Part shown: in pieces, positions 44,116 to 57,909 of the stretch
How positions within the stretch are numbered: position 1 is the first letter of the stretch
How the letters are laid out: each line of letters starts with the position of its first letter
Assembly (NCBI GenBank): GCA_027886185.1
Contig: WOAB01000606.1
Location: forward strand, 4,898,001 to 4,962,000
Length of the DNA: 64,000 nucleotides
DNA from: Rheum nobile
Taxonomy: Eukaryota > Streptophyta > Magnoliopsida > Caryophyllales > Polygonaceae
Direction of reading: 5' to 3'
Program-made: the position numbers and the translations under genes
The notes under the pieces: generated by a model
Told to the model about the DNA's origin: nothing
The model's database searches: none
The model's input: only the letters and a program-made list of their open reading frames with translations

Positions 44116-45894
44116 GTGACAGTGTAGAAATCATAATAGCCCGAGTGACCTGAAGAACTTCCATTTGGCCTGACAAATCAAAATGTAGTATGACAAAGTC
44201 TTATTTGTCCTGAAAAACATATATCTTACCTGACAAAGTAAGATGTCATGAAGTAAGATGGTGCCTTGTGAGGAGTTGTTTTTTGGGAATGTCATTCTTT
44301 ACAGATAAAGTACAAGTGGCATTGTGAGGAGTTGTTTTTTGGTCGGATCAATCAGAATTCAAGGCTTCAATATCTGACTTGTATTGAGAATACATTAACT
44401 CGTGCAAACTGGCAAACAGTTCTATAGGGGCCCTTTGGCCCAATTATAAAAATAATGAAGACCTTGAAGTTGTCTGCACAGTTGATTCACCATGTTTTGT
44501 TTAGACAACTGGAGACAAAAAAGAAGTGGGAGACATGGTATGATCTTGGTGGAAAACCATGTAGGTTTTCAATGGAGGAGTTTAGACTTATAACAAGACT
44601 GAATTGTGGCATGCCAGATGAGGAGGACACATTGGAGGATAAAAAAGCAGTGTTTGATTTTTTTGGTGTAAGGAGTATTACAATCTCTAACCTTTTAACC
44701 AAGTTCATCTCGTATCGGGAGGACAATATATTCAAGCTGAAGATGGCTTTGTTGTTAATTTTGGAGGGTGTTGTACTGGGGGTGATAAGAAGAGGAAGGT
44801 CAGACATTACATGTGAAATTGATCCAAGACTTGGATCGTTTCAATAATTTCCCATGGGGTAGGAGTGCTTATATTGACCTCCATCAAAGTCTGGCTACTG
44901 CATTGGACACAAGACTGGACTCAGTTAAGGCTACACTTGCAGTTTCTGACAAAGCCAGAGCAGGATACACCATAAGGGGTTTCCCGATGGTGTTTCAAGT
45001 AATGTGTTAGTAGTTGAATATGTAAAATTTTAGGTTAATTTTGTGGTCATAATTGTGGCTTAGTTTAAATTATGTTTGTTTCAGATATGGTTGTATGAGG
45101 CAGTGCCCCATATTGACAGAACATTTGCCCAAAAGCTTAATAAACTTGTGCAGCCCCGAGGTGTGAGGTGGCTGAAAATGAGTAGGCCAAGCTTGGATTC
45201 GGTTACGGATGCCCTAGAGGGGACTTTTGATGCTAAACAGATCCTTGATGAGGAGGACGAAGAGGACTTGGGAGAAAGATGTTACTTCCCGGAGGAGGAA
45301 GGACATAAATCCTTGGATCAGATTGTTAAGTAGATGAAGCCAAAAACAAAGAGGACTGGTAAAAATGATAAGGGAGTTGGTAAGGGAGGGCAAGCTATAA
45401 ACATTGAGGGTTTGGACCATAGGCAATTAATGTGTTGTTTGAATGAATTGCTTGAAATGATGCATACTCTGAATGAAAAGCACGATCTGTTAAGGGAGAA
45501 AGTCCTTGAGTTAAAGAAGGTAAAAAGAGGCAAAACTCATACAAAAATGGCCTCTTCATCCAGTGATGAAAGTGATGATGAAGCGAACATTAGAGAACAA
45601 CAGGAGCCAGAGTCTAGGGAGGGTAAAAGTGATGATGAACCCATCATTACAGAACACCAGAAGAGCATGATGAGGAAGGTGAAGTCAATAGATGAGACTG
45701 ATGAGTCAGGGCATGAAGATGACGAAGGGGATGAGTCAGACTCTGAAGGTGACGAAGGGAATGAGTCTGATGAGGGAGAGTTTGAAGGTGACGAAGGGAA
45801 TGAGTCTGATGAGGTATGTCAAACATTTTCAGTACGTTTTCAGTCCATATATGCACATGTCCATATATTCACATTTTAGAACATATTTGCACAT

Positions 45895-46035
45895 TTCAGT
45901 CCATATCATATTTCAGTCCATATATGCACATTTCAGTACATATATGCACATTTCAGTACATATATGCACATTTCAGACCATATATGCACATTTCAGAACA
46001 TATTTGCTAATTTCAGAACATATGTCATCATTTTC
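45895..46035. repeat. 20-bp minisatellite (CATATATGCACATTTCAGTA)
   Basis: Six to seven variant copies in the Ulp1 gene between two acidic coding blocks. Each copy holds the word TTTCAG, the inverse of the CTGAAA word scattered through the element. Confidence 0.88.
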
Positions 46036-46423
46036 AGGAGACAATGGAAGAAGATCAAGATGATGGTGCAATTGTGTTAACTGGTGGAAGATGGGAGATG
46101 AAGAAGGTTGGATCACCCCCATATGTGGATGCTCAAGATGATGTAGGTTATTAGTAGAAGGCGGATGAAGTTGTTGCAATGGTCACTTTTGAAAAAATAC
46201 TATGGTTTCAGATGAGCATGAAGTTGAAGGGGATGCAACATACTCACTGTCAATTCTTATCCAGACGGCTACAATACTACGGGGGGTAACAACTGAGGTG
46301 CTGAAAGAGGCAAATGAGAAGGGGGTAAATGAGGCAACACAACTTGAGGTGGTGAATGATGGGACTGTGGTGGCGACACAAGATGAGGTGGCAACAAAAG
46401 CAGTGTCTGATGAGGGTGTGGAT

Positions 46424-46738
46424 AAGGTTGATCAGGGAGTTGTGAAGGATGGGATTGATGTACATGTTGATGAGGTAGTAAAGAGAGATGGTGTGGAGGG
46501 AGGAAGCAAGGTTGTTCAGGGAGTTGTAGAGGATGGGATTGAGGTACATGTTGAGGATGTAGTAAATAGAGATGGTGTGGAGGAAGGAAGCAAGGTTGTT
46601 CAGGGAGTTGTAGAGGATGAGATTGAGGTACATATTGAGGAGGTAGCAAAGGGAGATGTTGTGGAGGGAGGAAGCAAGGTTAATGACGGAGGTGTGGATG
46701 TTGAAGAGGTAGCAAAGGGAGATGATGTAGAGGGATGA
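46424..46738 (+). repeat. 84-bp coding tandem repeat in the Ulp1 gene
   Basis: Three full and one partial unit encode a 28-residue acidic repeat (KVVQGVVEDGIEVHVEEV-type, then a short R/K-D-G-V-E-G-G-S end). The frame is kept across copies, so the array was probably coding when it expanded. Confidence 0.9.
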
Positions 46739-48166
46739 AGCAAGGTTGATGAGCGAGGTGTGGAGGCTGGGACTGAATTACAAGATGAGGAGGTATCACA
46801 GGCAGATTGTGATAAGGTGGGTGAGGAGGAAGTGGAGACCAATGAAGGGAATGTGCTGAGGAAGCGGGGAAAGGACAAGGGTCCCCAAGTGCAGAAGAGG
46901 AAATATCCAACTCGCACTCGCGAGCTAGCTGCGGTGGCAAAATCACCCTTCCACAATTTGGATGAGCATAAATTGGCGAAAAAGATTACCAAAAATAGCA
47001 AGGTGGAAGGGATGACATACCTGGTGAAGTGAATGCAAAGTGGGAGGTTAGTGAGCCAAATCAATCTACTTAACTTAATAATAACCTGAAAATGCTTCCT
47101 TATGGACTGACAAACTGTTATATGGCCTGACTATTAGTAATATGACCTGAAAATGCTTCCTTATAGACTGACAAACATACATATCGCTTGTATATCTACC
47201 ATTATGTCCTGAAAAAGTCTAAATGTTTACCTATTTGCCTTGTTTTTTTATTAAAATGAATATGTACCATCATGCAGTACTGAACCCCGAATTGGACCGA
47301 ATGGGCTTGAATTGGATAGGAAGTTCTTTGAGAAATTGTTTGCCCCAAAGTGTTGGTTGGGTGGTGAGGTAATATTCCAATGCATCCTTTCAAAATATTA
47401 TGCAATTGTAACATCGTTTTCAGTGGATTCATTAACATTGTTGCACCATTATAGCATCTGGAGCAAATGATGTTCCTTTATCGTCAAAGGATTTCAGAGG
47501 ATCCGGAGCGGTTTTCGAAGGTGGTTGTGCTTGATACCTTGTGGACAGCCTTGGTCACCTCTGAGTTCAATCGCTTCCAGAAGGACTTTCCACGTAAAGG
47601 TGAGGATGCAGTGATGAAGTACATGAAAGGTGAATGTCTGGCAGATTTTGGCAAGAGATGGGATGATGCGGAACGCATATATATGCCCTTCAACATCACA
47701 GAGTTCCACTGGTTTGCCATAGAGATTGAACTATATGACTAGTGTGTGACGGTGTACGACTGCAATGTGGATATGTACTCAAATAAGGAGATTTTTGAGA
47801 TGATCCAGCCCGTCACTGACATTGTTCCAAGGTATGTCAAGATGTATGAGCCACTGGCAAATAGATGTGGAGCATTATTGGACAAGCCAATGTCGGTGAC
47901 TCATCGTGATAACCTTAAGCAGAACAAGCGCGGGTAAGTATATGTGTATAAATGCAATGATAAATCCTTATCAAACTACAATTGATATACATTGTAACTG
48001 CTTTTGTACATCTTGCAGAGGAGATTGTGGGGTGTACACATTGAAGCACATTGAGTTGTTGATGCTTGGGATGACAAACCTGGATCTTGCGTCTGACAAA
48101 TTCGTAGATGAACACAGAAATCAAATGGCTCATAGTATTTTTAGATGTAGTTGGGATGGTGTTTAG

Positions 48167-48512
48167 AGACATTTGTTTGATTTGGGCAAATTTAGCTTGT
48201 TTAGGGAGTTTAAGTGTGTAGGGTACCATTTGGCAAGGAATACATTTGGTTATTGTATTTTAATTTGGAAGCTCATGTTTTTAGTGTTTACAATTTCCAG
48301 GATGTTTACAAACTCATGTGCTTAAGTCAGGACATATTCTCGTTTTACATGAAAAAAACCTAAGCTTTCAAGCAATTTTCTGACATGCACATTTCAGTCA
48401 AGAGCAGGATACACCATAAGGAGGACAATACATAGACTTAGCATTCTAAATACAATATAACATGACCCTACAAAATACATTGTCTTACTAAACATAAGCT
48501 TATGACTAATTA
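48167..48512. other. 3' flank of the Ulp1 gene with a DUF1985-like scrap
   Basis: Contains TCAAGAGCAGGATACACC (48396-48413), identical over 20 bases to DUF1985 coding sequence at 44955 and to 62277. Otherwise there is no coding potential. Confidence 0.6.
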
Positions 48513-49059
48513 TCATATTTTAACCAACAAGGTTACAAATTGGACAACGAGCACAACAACTAACACCACAAGTACCACCACACCAAGTACAACTTTCAAC
48601 ACTAAATTTTCTCTTTTGATCTTCATAATATCGTTGCTTGAAGTCGAATGATGCGGGTAAATAAGCGTAGAGGTTGTCCCATGATCTTCAACAACTCTTA
48701 GGCTTTCAATAGTCTCATTGGCTCTAAAATGATAAGCTTGACTATCCACTCATTTGAAGTATTTGCAATTTTGACCTGCCTATGGTTCAATACAAAATTA
48801 AACAATCAAATTAGCAACTATTAGTGAAATCGTCCAATAACTTAGTTTAGGTCTAAATCAAAACCCAATTGAATTACCAATTGAAAGTCTAAATCACCTC
48901 TCACAATAATACATCGTTAGTCTAAATTTTGCACCAAAGTCAAAAATCCCAAATTAGAACCTAATTGAAAAAGCCTCAAATCAGAACCCTAAATCTAAGA
49001 CCCAAATCCTAAATCAAAACACTACTAGAAAACGCATGAATAACAACGGAACTTGTGTC

Positions 49060-49800
49060 AGCCGTAGCAACGGATATAGCGACGGATGACGGTTAGCGAC
49101 AGTTGTAGCGACAAATGTTGATTGCATTGTTATACCCGGCGTAGCAATCCAGCGACGTAAGGCATCGACCAATCTTAGCGACAGATTTGACGTACGTCGC
49201 TGGATTCGTCGCTAATGTTGACGAATGCTTCGGCCCGTCTCAGCAACACCATAGGCAATGAATGTACATCCATCGCTATAGCGGTTGCTATGGTCGTCGC
49301 TATTGTCGTAGCATGTGTCGTTCTGTTGTGGTTGCTGTTGTCGTCGCTACTGTGGTTGCTTTTGTGGTTGATATGGTCGTTGCTATTATCGTTGCTATGG
49401 TCGTTGCTAGAGTCGATGCTATTATTGTTACTATGGTCATGGCTCTTAGCGTTGCTATGGTCGTTGCTAGAATCGATGCTATTGTCGTTGCTATTATCGT
49501 TACTATGGTCGTGTCTTGTAGCGTTGCTATGGTGGTTGCTAGAATTCGTTGCTATTATCGTTGCTATGGATGTTGCTAAGATCGTTTCTATTGTTGTTGC
49601 TATGTTCGTTGTTATACCGCTGCTATATTATTCTTTGACGTTGTTGCTATCCGTAGCTATAGTTGTCGCTAATGTCATTGCTATATCCGTAGCTATACCC
49701 GTAGCTAGCTATTTATGGGTCGTGGCTATGGTAATTGCTAACTGGCATTGCTATTAAATCCTCAAAGCTATTTCGTACCTAAAGTCATTGCTAATTTATA
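49060..49800. repeat. Left subterminal repeats of the CACTA element
   Basis: Dense copies of (G)TTGCTATGGTCG and relatives such as TAGCGACGGA. Part is a 60-70-bp tandem block starting CGTTGCTATGGTCGTTGCTAGA at about 49389. In En/Spm such repeats bind the regulatory TNPA protein. Confidence 0.9.
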
Positions 49801-50042
49801 GGTTTAGCTACTGTTATAGGTAGATACACGGTTATTTGTTGTTGATTAAACATGTATATACAACACATTTATATAGTATATTAGGTGATTTAAGATGATA
49901 ATAAAGAATTATAGTAGACGAATATTAATTAAATCTAAAACATCAAACATGACTAAACCAAATCATCAAAATGTTTCTGCAACAAACCTAAAACATAATA
50001 TCCTAGAATATCAAACAAACAAAAAGTTTGAATCACACATGT

Positions 50043-52317
50043 CTAAGAAGACTTCTTAAGCAAGTCCTTAACACTGGAGAAGAACGAAGTTTGATTTCCC
50101 AATATTTGATCAAGAGCTAGTTCCACCTTACTGTTGGTTTCTATCATCTGAGTCTGGACTTCCTCAACAGTAATCTGCATCTCCTCCACTTTATCCTCCA
50201 AGTTTGTCACTTTTTCTCCAAAGTCTTCATTCATCATTTCTTCCAATTGTGTTAGTTTGTTGTCCATTGCCATTTTAATCTTCTCCAATTCAGTTGTCAG
50301 TCCCAACCTCATCTCCTCCCTAAGAGAATCAACACTATGATGTGTAGAAACTAGTGGTTCATCATGCATACCATATGGCATTACCCCTTGAAGGATGGTT
50401 TGAGACTCGGATCCCATGCCAAATATTCTTCCTTTATACACTCCACCAGTTACCTCGATCCACAAGAGGTTCTCATCTACAACAGTCCCGTTAATGGCAG
50501 CTTCTTGAGTAGCTTTCTCAAGCAAATCATTAAACTTCTCCTATACACAGAAATGTGGAGTAAATTATCAACAACCGAATTTTAAACACACAAACACATC
50601 CCAAAGAAATACAAAAGCAAATGCAAACAAGGAAAATAAAAATTAGACCAAATAAACTAAACTCTTCATTATCTCATGCTCTAAACATCAAATCAAGCAA
50701 TCAAAAGACTTACTTATAAGCAATTTTTGGACAATAACCCTACTTTTTATGTAACTTCAGTTATGCAATATTTGAATCTTGCCTTGCTTTGTATCACAAA
50801 CGCATGGTAAAGAAAACATATTAAGTTTGGATACTCACATTGGTAACTAAGTTACAAACATTGCAAATCAGTTTCATGCTCCATTAAGTTACACGGCCAA
50901 AAACTATGTTTAGGAAAGGAGTTTGACATACCACAATCTCCGCAGCTGCAGGCACCAAAGAACCGTCCTTCTTGCTGTAGCATCTTATAAATGTATCCTT
51001 TATTGATGGCTCTACTCCAAGCTTAAGTTTCTGTCAAAACAATGAATTAAGGAGAGGAACTTTGAGAGAAATCTGTTAGCTACTAAGATATCATCTTTGA
51101 GAGAAATCTCAATATATATATCACGGAAGTAACAAAATAAAAACTATCAGATTTCACCATCCACTTTTATAAATTATAGTAACATATATATTAAAAATTG
51201 GGTCCTAAACTAACATGCAAATAAAAGCAAGTCAATTCCATAAAATGATATAGAGAAAACATTTAATATAAAACCAAAAAAAAATATACCAATCATTTTT
51301 TGTGTTCATATATACTTGCAGATCCGCCATGATAAGCAGGGGTTCCTTTTTCTAATGCAATTGCTTGATTCCTCTTGTTCACTGAAACTCTATGTTTGTA
51401 GTTTTCATCTATCTCCCAGATACGCACAATTTCGTCCCATATGTCTTATTTCATCCAAACAGGCTTCTTCTTATCTTGTTTTGCTCTCATAAAAAATCGC
51501 CTTAGGTGGGCAACACCTACTGAATTGAAGACAGAATGAACAACCTCCTCCTGGAATCGATTTTCATCCCATTTATGCAATCGTTGTGAATGATAAACAA
51601 GCTTATATCAGTTTAAACAGATAAAAACATAAGAAATATTGACTTGACCTTTGTCATACCTTGAATGCATTCCACCAGCCTTGAAGTGTTGTATCACAAA
51701 CCTTAGACCAACAAGTATATGGTCCATCGTAATGTGAATGTACAATTTGCTTCAGCGACTCAAATGCGGGATTGGTAGGAACAAATATTAATCTTCAAAA
51801 AATAGTGGTGAGTAATATAAATCAACAATACATTATTCATCATGATACATATGAAGTGTTAATTAATTAAAACTTACTTTTTCCTATCAATTGCAACTAG
51901 TATCCTTCTGTCAATTGATTGGGCGGATTCTGATATATTTGATGGTTGGTTACTCTCCTCATTGTTCCTATGCATATCTCCATTGTCTTGAGACGGTGAG
52001 GAGTATAATGGTGAAGAAGCTTCAAGAGAGGGTTGAGATCCAAGGGAGCCTAATGGATGAGAAGGCTCAAAAGTAGATGCTACTGGAGAAGATTGAGGAG
52101 GTTAAGATGAAGTTGGAGAAGGTTGAGATAAAGATGTGTGAGGATGAGGTTGAGATGGAGCTGGAGGAGGCTGAGATGGTGTTGGAGAAGGCTGAGTTTC
52201 AGTAGAAAAAGGTTGAGGAGCTGAAAAAGGGTGAAGAGGAGGTCGAGATGTAGTAGATAAAGAAGTCACGCGCGGTGACACCCTCCTTGGGACATTGGAA
52301 ATGGGAATTCTAGGCAT
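50043..52317 (-). pseudogene. Ptta/En/Spm-type transposase gene (TNPA-like), decayed
   Basis: Minus strand. The N-terminal exon (about 51878-52317) is Pro/Ser-rich (PSQPPPAPSQP) with a TAA at 52102 and then runs to the IDRRILVAIDRK segment. Exon 51660-51792 gives FVPTNPAFESLKQIV, YDGPYTCWSKV and WWNAFK. A later exon gives FQEEVVHSVFNSVG, RRFFMRAKQDKKKP and, after a stop near 51445, WDEIVRIWE and RNQAI. A further exon gives KLGVEPSIKDTFIRCY and the last (50043-50525) ATQEAAINGTV, VTGGVYKGRIFGMGSES and a long coiled coil. This matches the plant transposase family Ptta/En/Spm. Its product normally binds the subterminal repeats. Exon borders are approximate. Confidence 0.82.
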
Positions 52318-52589
52318 CTTGTTTATATAACTCCTACGAGTTCAACCAAAATCATTAAAATATATATATATGTTATAGCAATAAACAAGCAGATAAATTA
52401 CAGGATGTGTAGGAAGCATTTGAATTTCCTATGATAACTTACATGATATGGTCAACAAATTTCCTATGATAACTTACATGCTCAACAAGTTTTCCTACAA
52501 GATATGTGCTATATTTCTATGTCTTTGGTGCTTCATGATTATAGAGTTCATAGAGGCTAGATTGTCATTTGCACCCTCTACGTGTATTG

Positions 52590-52719
<130 letters not shown>

Positions 52720-52908
52720 TCTAGTAAAATAGACTGTTATAGTGAAACGGGTGGATAAATATAGGACATTGGATGAGAGGAGGATAGATGGTTCTGATTT
52801 AATGATGGATTCTCCAATTTTATATAGTGGATGTGATCACACCAGATCCCCTCAAATCCTAAAATCAAGGGATTACAATATTCACCAAATCTCCTCAACT
52901 TCCTCTTT

Positions 52909-53019
<111 letters not shown>

Positions 53020-53639
53020 TCCTCTTCCACTCGTCTTCCTCTCTCTGGCACTGCAGGGAACCACCATTGATGACCTCACCAAGTTTCGTTTCTCCTTGTC
53101 GATCGCGCCTCCTTGTCGGCGTCATCTCTCTTTCTATCTCTCTCGTGTTCCTCTCTGCCGCAAGAATTGGAAACCGCCATTGTCGACTTCGCCAGATCTT
53201 CGCTTCTCCTCGTTGCTCGTTTCTCCTCGACGCCTCCTTGCTTTATCATCGTCGGCACCGTCTCGAATTTGATTATCCTCGTCCATCGGATCTCCATAGG
53301 TATCTTACTCTAATTTTTTTAATCATATTTTTTTGAACCCTAAATCCTTTCGGTTTCTCAATCTTTTCAATTCTTCAATGGAGAGGATGTAAGCTTGCCG
53401 GGGGAATCCGGTGGGGCAGGCAATGAGCACGGCGACGACGTGGAGAGCGGTGGTGTGGACATGGAAATGACAATCGGCGACAAACTGCTTGAGAACTCCC
53501 GCGGTGGCGACGTTGGGCGTTATGATATTCATGTTAACAGTATTGTTATTCAGATATACTTGTATGATATGCAATTTCTAATTATAGATTATTTCTTTAG
53601 TCGTGAATGTGATATTCATTTGTGTGGATGAGATATGCA

Positions 53640-54150
53640 TTTTCCATATAGTGATATGCAGAATATACTTGTATGATATGCATTTTCTATACGATGTATG
53701 TGATATTCACTTGTTTGTGTATGATATGCACACTTCTTTATATGTTATGCAAACTGTATGTTAAGATATTCACGAACATGTCTAAATGCGATCCTAATAT
53801 GAGAATTTAAACGCATGATGAATATCACTTAGTGAACAATGAATATCAATACAAACGAAGTGCATATCCGTTTAACAACGCACTCAATATATAAGATAAT
53901 GAATATCAATGCAACACGACGCACATAAATATCATATAAAAGAGTGAATATTCAAGACAATATGATGAATATCATTTATAGATCAAATATATCAATTCCT
54001 TAATATCATTTGAGTGGCTTGAATATGCCTTAATGATTTTTGAATATCATCAATGGTTTCTTGTATATAATTTCGCGAGTATCATTACAGTGACTTGAAT
54101 ATGCCATAACGATTTCTGAATATCAGTGATAGTAACATGCATATCAGTTC
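53640..54150. repeat. Block of scattered GAATATCAT / GATATGCAT words
   Basis: More than fifteen copies of the words (T)GAATATCA(T/C), GATATTCA and GATATGCA on both strands in 500 bases, with irregular spacing. This resembles a subterminal binding-site field of a DNA transposon, but no ends are found. Confidence 0.6.
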
Positions 54151-54464
54151 CCGAATGTCATCTCGTCTTCTCTCACGTGAATCATAGCAAAACCACAATT
54201 GTTTCCTTTTTTAAATATCATCATAAAGGTCTGAACATTTGGAATGAAGATTCTCGTCTTCTCTCTCCAATCTTGGTGCAAATCTTTTCTTTTTTTGATT
54301 TTTTTTAATTAGGAAAATTTGCCAACTACCATTGTGATATTTACTCCCATGTTACATGTCCCACTACACCCCAATATCTCTATTAAAATCCATCCGTCCA
54401 TCACCCTTAATCTGACGCTCCAAGATTGTCCACTCGTTTTACCACAAGACTCGTTTTACCTGAG

Positions 54465-54581
<117 letters not shown>

Positions 54582-55649
54582 TTACCTATTCAATCTGGCA
54601 GATAAATCACAAGCAGAACAAGTAAGAAGGAATTTAAAGATGAGCTCAAGATTAAATGTAAAGCAACTCAGAACTTGTTGTTTGGATGTCCAAAACAGAG
54701 TGGCGGTAGAGTGCAACACAAGCAATCACACACAGGAAGAAAATTGACTGTAACAACAATATGTTTGTTCTTTTTATTTTAGAATTTCCCTCTTTTCCTA
54801 AGTTTATTAATGCATTAATAGCTCTGCAATATACAGCTAGTGACATTTAGTACCATCCACCATGAGATTTAGCAAAGAACCCTTTTTTACCCTTTGTTTC
54901 TGGTTTGCTGAAATCAAGAAGATCATTACAAATCAACCATTACTGCTTGCGTTTGTTTACAATTTTTCCAATCAAGAAGACCTTTACACGGACAACATTC
55001 AAGTAATTTACCTTTGGTTTTTCTTCCTTGGAAATTATAAGAAATCCAAAGACTTGCCCAGAAGTTCCAAAGAACTCTGCTTCGAAACCAATCTACTAGG
55101 CTGAGTACAGATACTTTCATGTCACATATCCTGTAACATTAATGATCAAGAATTAAGGTGCATTGATCTATAAAATATTAAAAATCTGGAAGTAACCAAA
55201 AAACATAAATAGATGGAGATAAACAAAATGAAGGAAAAAACACTTGAGGAAAAAAAATAGATACAAGACAGATTCTCTTTTAATGAAACTAAAACATAAG
55301 AAATCATTGTAAAAAAACATGAACACAAGTAAAAGTGAAAAGAAGTGCTTAATATCCTAGTATACTGCTTGCTGTATATGCTAAACCAACAACAGAAACA
55401 GATGTGGGTTGCACCCTAAATATGGAAGAAGAAGAAAAGAGACAGGAATCACAAATTGGCAATTACAGAAACTCTCATTCATCTTTCTTGATTTCTGTTA
55501 GGAATACAACACAAAACAAAATAATATTTTTTTTCGGGACGAACGACTTACAGATTTCTAATCCCCTCACTAAAATGTGCGTTAATAGCCCGATGAAGAT
55601 CACCGTTGTGTTCCTGATTGCCAAGAATAATATAAAATCAAACACCATA

Positions 55650-55845
55650 AGATTTCAGAATGGAAATTCAAACAAACGTGAGACAAGCACAAATCACAAA
55701 CTGTATGAGCATAATATTAAAAAGTGAAATCGATTTCAGAATGGAAATCAAAGTTTTGACTTCAAACAATTGCTTCCCTCTTGAACGTGAGACAAGCACA
55801 AATCAGATTTCAGAATGGAAATTCAAACAAACGTGAGACAAGCCC
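55650..55845. repeat. Direct repeats of AACGTGAGACAAGCACAAATC
   Basis: TTTCAGAATGGAAATTCAAA followed by CAAACGTGAGACAAGC occurs at 55652-55690 and 55807-55841, with a variant copy at 55735-55800. Confidence 0.8.
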
Positions 55846-56172
55846 TTTTCTATTCTGAATAACCCGAGTTTTGACTTTGAGATAACCATCATTTTCCTAT
55901 GTGAATTTTGCAAATAATTGCTTCCCTCTTGAACCTCCGTCTAGCAGACCGCAAGCTCCATTCCGAGCTTCAATGGCGGATTTCGGGCATAATTCGAGCT
56001 CAAAAAATTCTTAAAACCCATGGGAATTTAATAGTAGATAATATCGCATCTGTAATCATCTGAATGTGCATTTAGGGCTAAATCAGTTTAATTCAAAATT
56101 GGATTTATACACAATGAATTGGGAGGAGGTATCCTAGGGATGTTGTTGGGGGCATTCATACCCTCAAAAGCC

Positions 56173-56182
56173 CTATAAATAG
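56173..56182 (+). promoter_or_regulatory. Promoter-like TATA box
   Basis: CTATAAATAG preceded by conserved-looking GC-richer sequence and followed by a CT-rich leader. It could be an LTR or captured gene promoter. No downstream gene is recognised. Confidence 0.4.
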
Positions 56183-57909
56183 GACCCCGACCTCACTCTC
56201 AATCCATCTAATTTTGGTGTTGAAGTTAAGAACCCTAAAAAATTTCAAGCACACATCCTTTCAATTTCATCCTTTCAAAGAGAACTTACCTTTGTCTTCG
56301 AGGGAGTATAACACTTTGTAGATCTAGTTGAGCATGAGATTTGTAGATGACTTTGACTTCTGGAGGATGAGTCGAGCGTAAATTGCTTGCAATTGTCCTC
56401 GTGGTCTTCGAGAGGGAGAGACAGAGGGTACAGTGGAGGAGATTGGAGACGATGGAGGAGATTGCAAATTTCTTTGAGTTCTGAAGATGTAGGGTGGAGT
56501 TAGCTAGGTTTAGGAAATTTCTTTGAGTCCTCGTGGTCTTCGAGAGGGAGAGACAGAGGGTAGCCTCTCATTCGAGACGGAGGACGAGATTACAGAGGAT
56601 GCGTACGGTGGAGTTAGCTAGGTTTAGGAAATTTTTAGTTTAGACGGTAATTTCTAATTTTTATTTCCCTCTTTTTTTTGGAGCTTTTCCCTCTCTTATC
56701 TAATTTAGACTTTAAGTTGTTCTAAAATATTTAAACTAATATAATATTCCATCATTAGACTCCTTAATTACTGATTGATCATAACTTTTTTTTTAAATAT
56801 ATATGGTTCTTTTGTACATGTACCAAAAAAAAACTCTGACGAAGTTGACTTGTGCTACTGTATTATGTTTTATTGTAATGGAATATCAAATATTCATATA
56901 GTTGTAAATAAACTACTATATTATTTATGTAGAATAAGTTATCGAATTAAGTTTTGTTAATAAAATATTTATATAATTGTAAATAAATCGAACCTATTGA
57001 TTTGAATTGATATAACCAAATATATTAGTGAACATGTCCGTGCTACACACAAGATATGGTTTTGTTTTATTAATATTTTATTTCTACTCTTTAAATAAAG
57101 AATAAAAATTATAATTGATTTTACTTATGAATTAGTTTTAAAGTTCTACAAATCAATTCATCATAATAAAAAATTATACATTAAGAATTTCTTCTTTATT
57201 TTGTCATATTTGTATCAATATCACAAAAATGTACATAGGAGAATTACAGAATGTGCACCAACTTATATATCTACTAAAGTAGAATAAAATTACATCACAT
57301 GGCGTTTCCACATTAATTTCGTCATTTGTCATTTTCTCTATTTTTTATTTATTAATAAAATAACTTATATATCAAAGATTTCTATATTAAACATATAACT
57401 AATCTTTCCTTATTTAAGTCATCAAAAGCATTAAGAAAAAAAATATTGGTCCATAATCGAGTTCGGAATGATTTGGACCAAATCGGAATTGGAACAAACT
57501 GAATTATTTTGGTCCGGTATTCAGTGTGGGTCTTGAAAATATTATGGATCGGTTACGGTTTTAACCAATGACATCTCTAAATTTAGGGTGTTTTATCTTG
57601 TTCGGCTGAACGTACACGAAAAGAACAAAAAAATGTAAAGAAAAGATAAGTGTATTTTGGTATTTTAGTATATTTAATACGATTATTCTATAAAATAATA
57701 ATTTCGGTGGTTGTTTACAAAAAAAAATTGAATAAGGGGTGGTTTTGTGCAAGCTTTTTTATATATAAGGGGTGGTTTTGTGCAAACAAGTGACAATAAT
57801 GGGTGGTTTTATGTCTGTTCCCCTAATGAAATATGTAAAAACCCCTAAAAGTCTCAAACTGTCGTTTTGTAAGAAAGACGTATTGGGCAATTTCTGTAAT
57901 CTCTGTAAG

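Larger units (their letters stand above)
41903..48166 (+). pseudogene. DUF1985-Ulp1-type cysteine protease gene, decayed
   Basis: Segments in order: a basic N-terminus (41903-42180, MVKTRGLKSAKAREEK); DUF1985 (about 44303-44998), with WYDLGGKPCRFSMEEFRLITRLNC, then RSAYIDLHQSL and RAGYTIRGFPMVFQ after a frameshift near 44800, continuing at 45085 (IWLYEAVPHIDR); a long acidic region with repeats; a basic stretch (PTRTRELAAVAKSPF); and the Ulp1 C-terminal peptidase (47467-47936 and 48019-48166). The peptidase shows His (EFHWFAIEI), Asp (VYDCNVDMY) and Cys (RGGDCGVYTLKHIEL), so the triad is present. Ulp1 enzymes cut SUMO or SUMO-like proteins. TAG stops at 44425, 45331 and 47740 and a TGA near 46736 break it. 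A 1.4-kb insertion lies in the first intron. Confidence 0.85.
41470..48430 (+). mobile_element. Putative Ulp1-bearing MULE (limits uncertain)
   Basis: The left end cuts the foldback arm at 41469/41470 (GCGGAATTGCAAAAACTACC), giving a sharp border. A related sequence (GGCGAGATTGCATAAACTAC) begins at 62313, next to a MULE transposase. Inside lies a DUF1985-Ulp1 gene; plant MULEs carrying Ulp1-like genes are known (Kaonashi, CUMULE). The right end is not resolved; I set it after the AGAGCAGGATACACCATAAG remnant at 48400. Confidence 0.5.

Noticed and set aside
46269..46649. Minus-strand ORFs rich in His, Pro and Leu
   Set aside because: They are the reverse of the acidic repeat region of the Ulp1 gene.
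49215..49757. 180-aa hydrophobic ORF, seemingly a membrane protein
   Set aside because: It is a translation of the CACTA subterminal repeats (GTTGCTATGGTCG), which give Leu/Val/Ala runs in any frame.
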